Assembly: GCA_021820825.1 (NCBI GenBank) | Contig: JAKADD010000112.1 | Location: forward strand, 1 to 7,576 | Length of the DNA stretch: 7,576 nucleotides | Reading direction: 5' to 3' | From: Bacillota bacterium | GTDB taxonomy: Bacteria; Bacillota; Bacilli; Alicyclobacillales; SLC66 | Shown here: piece after piece, positions 6,345 to 7,576 of the stretch | Layout: the number at the start of each line of letters is the position of its first letter | Position numbering within the stretch: position 1 is the stretch's first letter | Notes under the pieces: model-generated | Databases searched by the model: none | What the model was told of the DNA's origin: nothing | Seen by the model: only the letters and a program-made list of their open reading frames with translations | Program-made: the position numbers and the translations under genes

Positions 6345-6414
6345 GCCAGCGTTTGATTTCCCGATTTGCGCCTTTGCGTCGGATTGCTTATTTCGGCATT
6401 TGATACGACCATCA

Positions 6415-6443
6415 GAAAACTGTTTTTGCACACTGATCGTATA
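6415..6443 (+). promoter_or_regulatory. ECF-type promoter candidate for the sigma/anti-sigma operon
   Basis: GAAAAC (6415-6420) and CGTATA (6438-6443) are separated by 17 bases. This resembles the TGAAAC / CGTA elements of Bacillus ECF sigma promoters, so the operon may be self-activated. An overlapping TACAAT (6443-6448) lacks a good housekeeping -35. Transcription would start near 6450. Confidence 0.5.
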
Positions 6444-6445
6444 CA

Positions 6446-6463
6446 ATAGTATGACCATACTAT
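6446..6463. promoter_or_regulatory. 18-bp perfect dyad, operator candidate
   Basis: ATAGTATG-AC-CATACTAT is a perfect 8-bp inverted repeat with a 2-base spacer placed immediately after the ECF-type -10, around the expected transcript start. Its AT-rich symmetric form suits a dimeric helix-turn-helix repressor (for example GntR or MarR type). No such regulator gene is in the window. Confidence 0.5.
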
Positions 6464-6486
6464 GGCCGTTCCCTCACACACTGGTC

Positions 6487-6493
6487 GAGGAGG
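6487..6493 (+). promoter_or_regulatory. Ribosome binding site deciding the TTG start of the sigma gene
   Basis: GAGGAGG is followed by an 8-base spacer and TTG at 6502. No comparable site precedes ATG 6451 or TTG 6400 in the same frame, so this site sets the start about 17 codons downstream of the nearest ATG. Confidence 0.75.
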
Positions 6494-6501
6494 CTGGGCA
6501 C

Positions 6502-7059
6502 TTGTCTGACGAGGAACTGTTTGCGCGCGTCGTAAAGGGAGACGGCTATGCGCTGGCAGAACTGTACGATCGACACGCCCGCCAGGTGTATGCGATCGCC
6601 CGCCGTCTGATCGCTGATCCGCTCATGCTCGAAGAGGTTATCCAGGACGTTTTCACAAAAGTATGGACGACTCGCACGTTTGATCCAGGCAAAGGGAGAT
6701 TTGTCCATTGGCTCAGTTCCGTGTCGCGCCGGACCGCCATTGATCATGTGCGCAGTGCGCATCGCCGCATGGACGCAACAAGTCTTGAACTCACTGATTC
6801 GCGCGAGCGTTCTCGCAGACAGACTGACGATGCAGACTTTAACACGCCGCTTTTGAGGAGCGAACTGGTCGATTCAATGTCACACTTGCGGCCACAGGAA
6901 CGAACCGTTGTGGAGATGGCCTATTTTCAGGGATATAGCCTTTCAGAAATAGCGAGCATTCTGGAAATGCCGATAGGTACTGTAAAAACCCGGTTGCACA
7001 GGGCGTTGAAGATGCTGAAATCCTTTCTGGAAAACAGCGACCTGGAGGTGCGCTCTTAA
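6502..7059 (+). CDS. ECF sigma factor (RNA polymerase sigma-70 family, SigK/RskA-paired type)
   Basis: A 185-residue group IV sigma factor that directs RNA polymerase to stress promoters once its anti-sigma is inactivated. Region 2 spans about 20-87 (ELYDRHARQVYAIARRL, EEVIQDVFTKVW, LSSVSRRTAIDHVRSAHRR); region 4 spans about 121-173 with the helix-turn-helix YSLSEIASILEMPIGTVKTRLHRALKML. Length is normal. I chose TTG 6502 because GAGGAGG (6487-6493) sits 8 bases before it and MSDEELFARVVKGD is a typical start; ATG 6451 in frame would add WPFPHTLVEEAGH-like residues, lies inside the dyad and has no ribosome binding site. It overlaps the anti-sigma gene (TAATG). The LYDRHARQVYAIARRL...FDPGKG style and the partner suggest the RskA-regulated group rather than SigW. 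Its regulon and signal are not visible here. Confidence 0.93.
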   Translation: MSDEELFARVVKGDGYALAELYDRHARQVYAIARRLIADPLMLEEVIQDVFTKVWTTRTFDPGKGRFVHWLSSVSRRTAIDHVRSAHRRMDATSLELTDSRERSRRQTDDADFNTPLLRSELVDSMSHLRPQERTVVEMAYFQGYSLSEIASILEMPIGTVKTRLHRALKMLKSFLENSDLEVRS

Positions 7060-7576
7060 TGACCAACACCAAGATTGGCTGTCACTTTCTCCTGTCCTAT
7101 ATGTTGGGGGAACTCAGCGAAAAAGAGACGCGTGAATTCGAACAGCACATGACAACATGCGTCTCCTGCCAACAGGACTGTGAGACCATGTGGCATACGC
7201 ATGAGTTGTTGCTTACAGAAGAAGGGTCGTCAACGGAGCGAGACGCCATGCTGTCCAGAATTCGCGAAAGCACGATACAGGCGGCGTTTTCTGCGCGTCC
7301 GCCAAAAAAGAATCTCCACCCCCGCCATGCTTCGCAAGCCAGGTGGCGCCTGTTCGCATCCAATGGTCTGAAGCGATTCTTCACGCTGCTGCGCCCGCGA
7401 TTCGTGTACGGAGTCGCCGCACTGCTCGTGGGTGTGGCCGTTGGCGTCGCAGGAGTGGATATGGGAATTTTTCCTTCATCCAAACAGCCGGGCGCATTGA
7501 TTGCGCAACTGGACATGCACCCCAATACAGCGTATCGGCAGTCAAGCGCCATGGCCTGGATCGTCAGACAAAACCG
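7059..7576 (+). CDS. Zinc-binding membrane anti-sigma factor (RskA-like), C-terminus cut by window edge
   Basis: The cognate anti-sigma factor: its cytoplasmic N-terminus should bind and hold the sigma factor at the membrane until an envelope signal triggers proteolysis. The frame gives 172 residues to the edge. The N-terminus carries the ZAS motif His30-x3-Cys34-x2-Cys37 (EQHMTTCVSC), with Cys8-His9 upstream as the likely further ligand. A linker rich in basic residues leads to one membrane segment (about 115-133, FVYGVAALLVGVAVGVAGV), then an outside domain beginning QLDMHPNTAYRQSSAMAWIV, which resembles the RskA extracytoplasmic domain. Its ATG shares one base with the sigma stop, and GGAGGTG (7044-7050) lies 8 bases before it, so the pair is translationally coupled. 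Full proteins are about 230-280 residues. Confidence 0.88.
   Translation, partial: MTNTKIGCHFLLSYMLGELSEKETREFEQHMTTCVSCQQDCETMWHTHELLLTEEGSSTERDAMLSRIRESTIQAAFSARPPKKNLHPRHASQARWRLFASNGLKRFFTLLRPRFVYGVAALLVGVAVGVAGVDMGIFPSSKQPGALIAQLDMHPNTAYRQSSAMAWIVRQN

Noticed and set aside
7097..7552. 151-residue minus-strand frame
   Set aside because: Antisense to the anti-sigma gene, which has the ZAS motif, membrane segment and coupled start.

Overview
The window looks like a chromosomal segment of a Bacillota (Firmicutes) bacterium with intermediate GC, with Shine-Dalgarno sequences of the AGGAGG type throughout. The hallmark is a walR-walK-yycH (yycFGH) cell-wall two-component operon. I infer a Bacillales relative, possibly an Alicyclobacillaceae-like lineage, but nothing here fixes the genus.

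Layout. Positions 1-1181 (minus) hold yycH, cut by the left edge and 4 bp overlapped with walK (1178-2962, minus), which follows walR (2974-3675, minus). Upstream of walR is a roughly 190-base leader. It has an extended -10 promoter candidate, a 12-bp palindrome at the likely transcript start, and a perfect 22-bp inverted repeat enclosing 50 bases. Two terminator-like hairpins (3908-4023, minus) insulate walR from upstream genes. Next comes a poorly preserved stretch, all minus strand: a C-terminal remnant of an Rpn/PD-(D/E)XK-type protein (4090-4434), a doubtful 78-residue ORF (4480-4716), an apparently intact membrane-anchored metallophosphoesterase (4724-5551), about 200 bases with no supportable gene, and a broken ribbon-helix-helix plus retropepsin-like pair (5758-6093). 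A tRNA-Asp (GTC) with its own terminator lies at 6142-6287 (minus).

The right end is a plus-strand stress module: an ECF sigma factor (6502-7059) and, overlapping its stop codon, a zinc-binding transmembrane anti-sigma factor (7059 to the right edge). A promoter with ECF-type elements and an 18-bp perfect dyad sits just upstream, suggesting autoregulation plus a possible second DNA-binding regulator.

The working systems are envelope homeostasis (WalRK with its YycH regulator) and an extracytoplasmic stress response (sigma/anti-sigma). The material between the Rpn remnant and the tRNA looks like an accessory region in decay. I see no convincing undescribed multi-gene system; the most unusual signals are the walR leader structure and the dyad at the sigma promoter.
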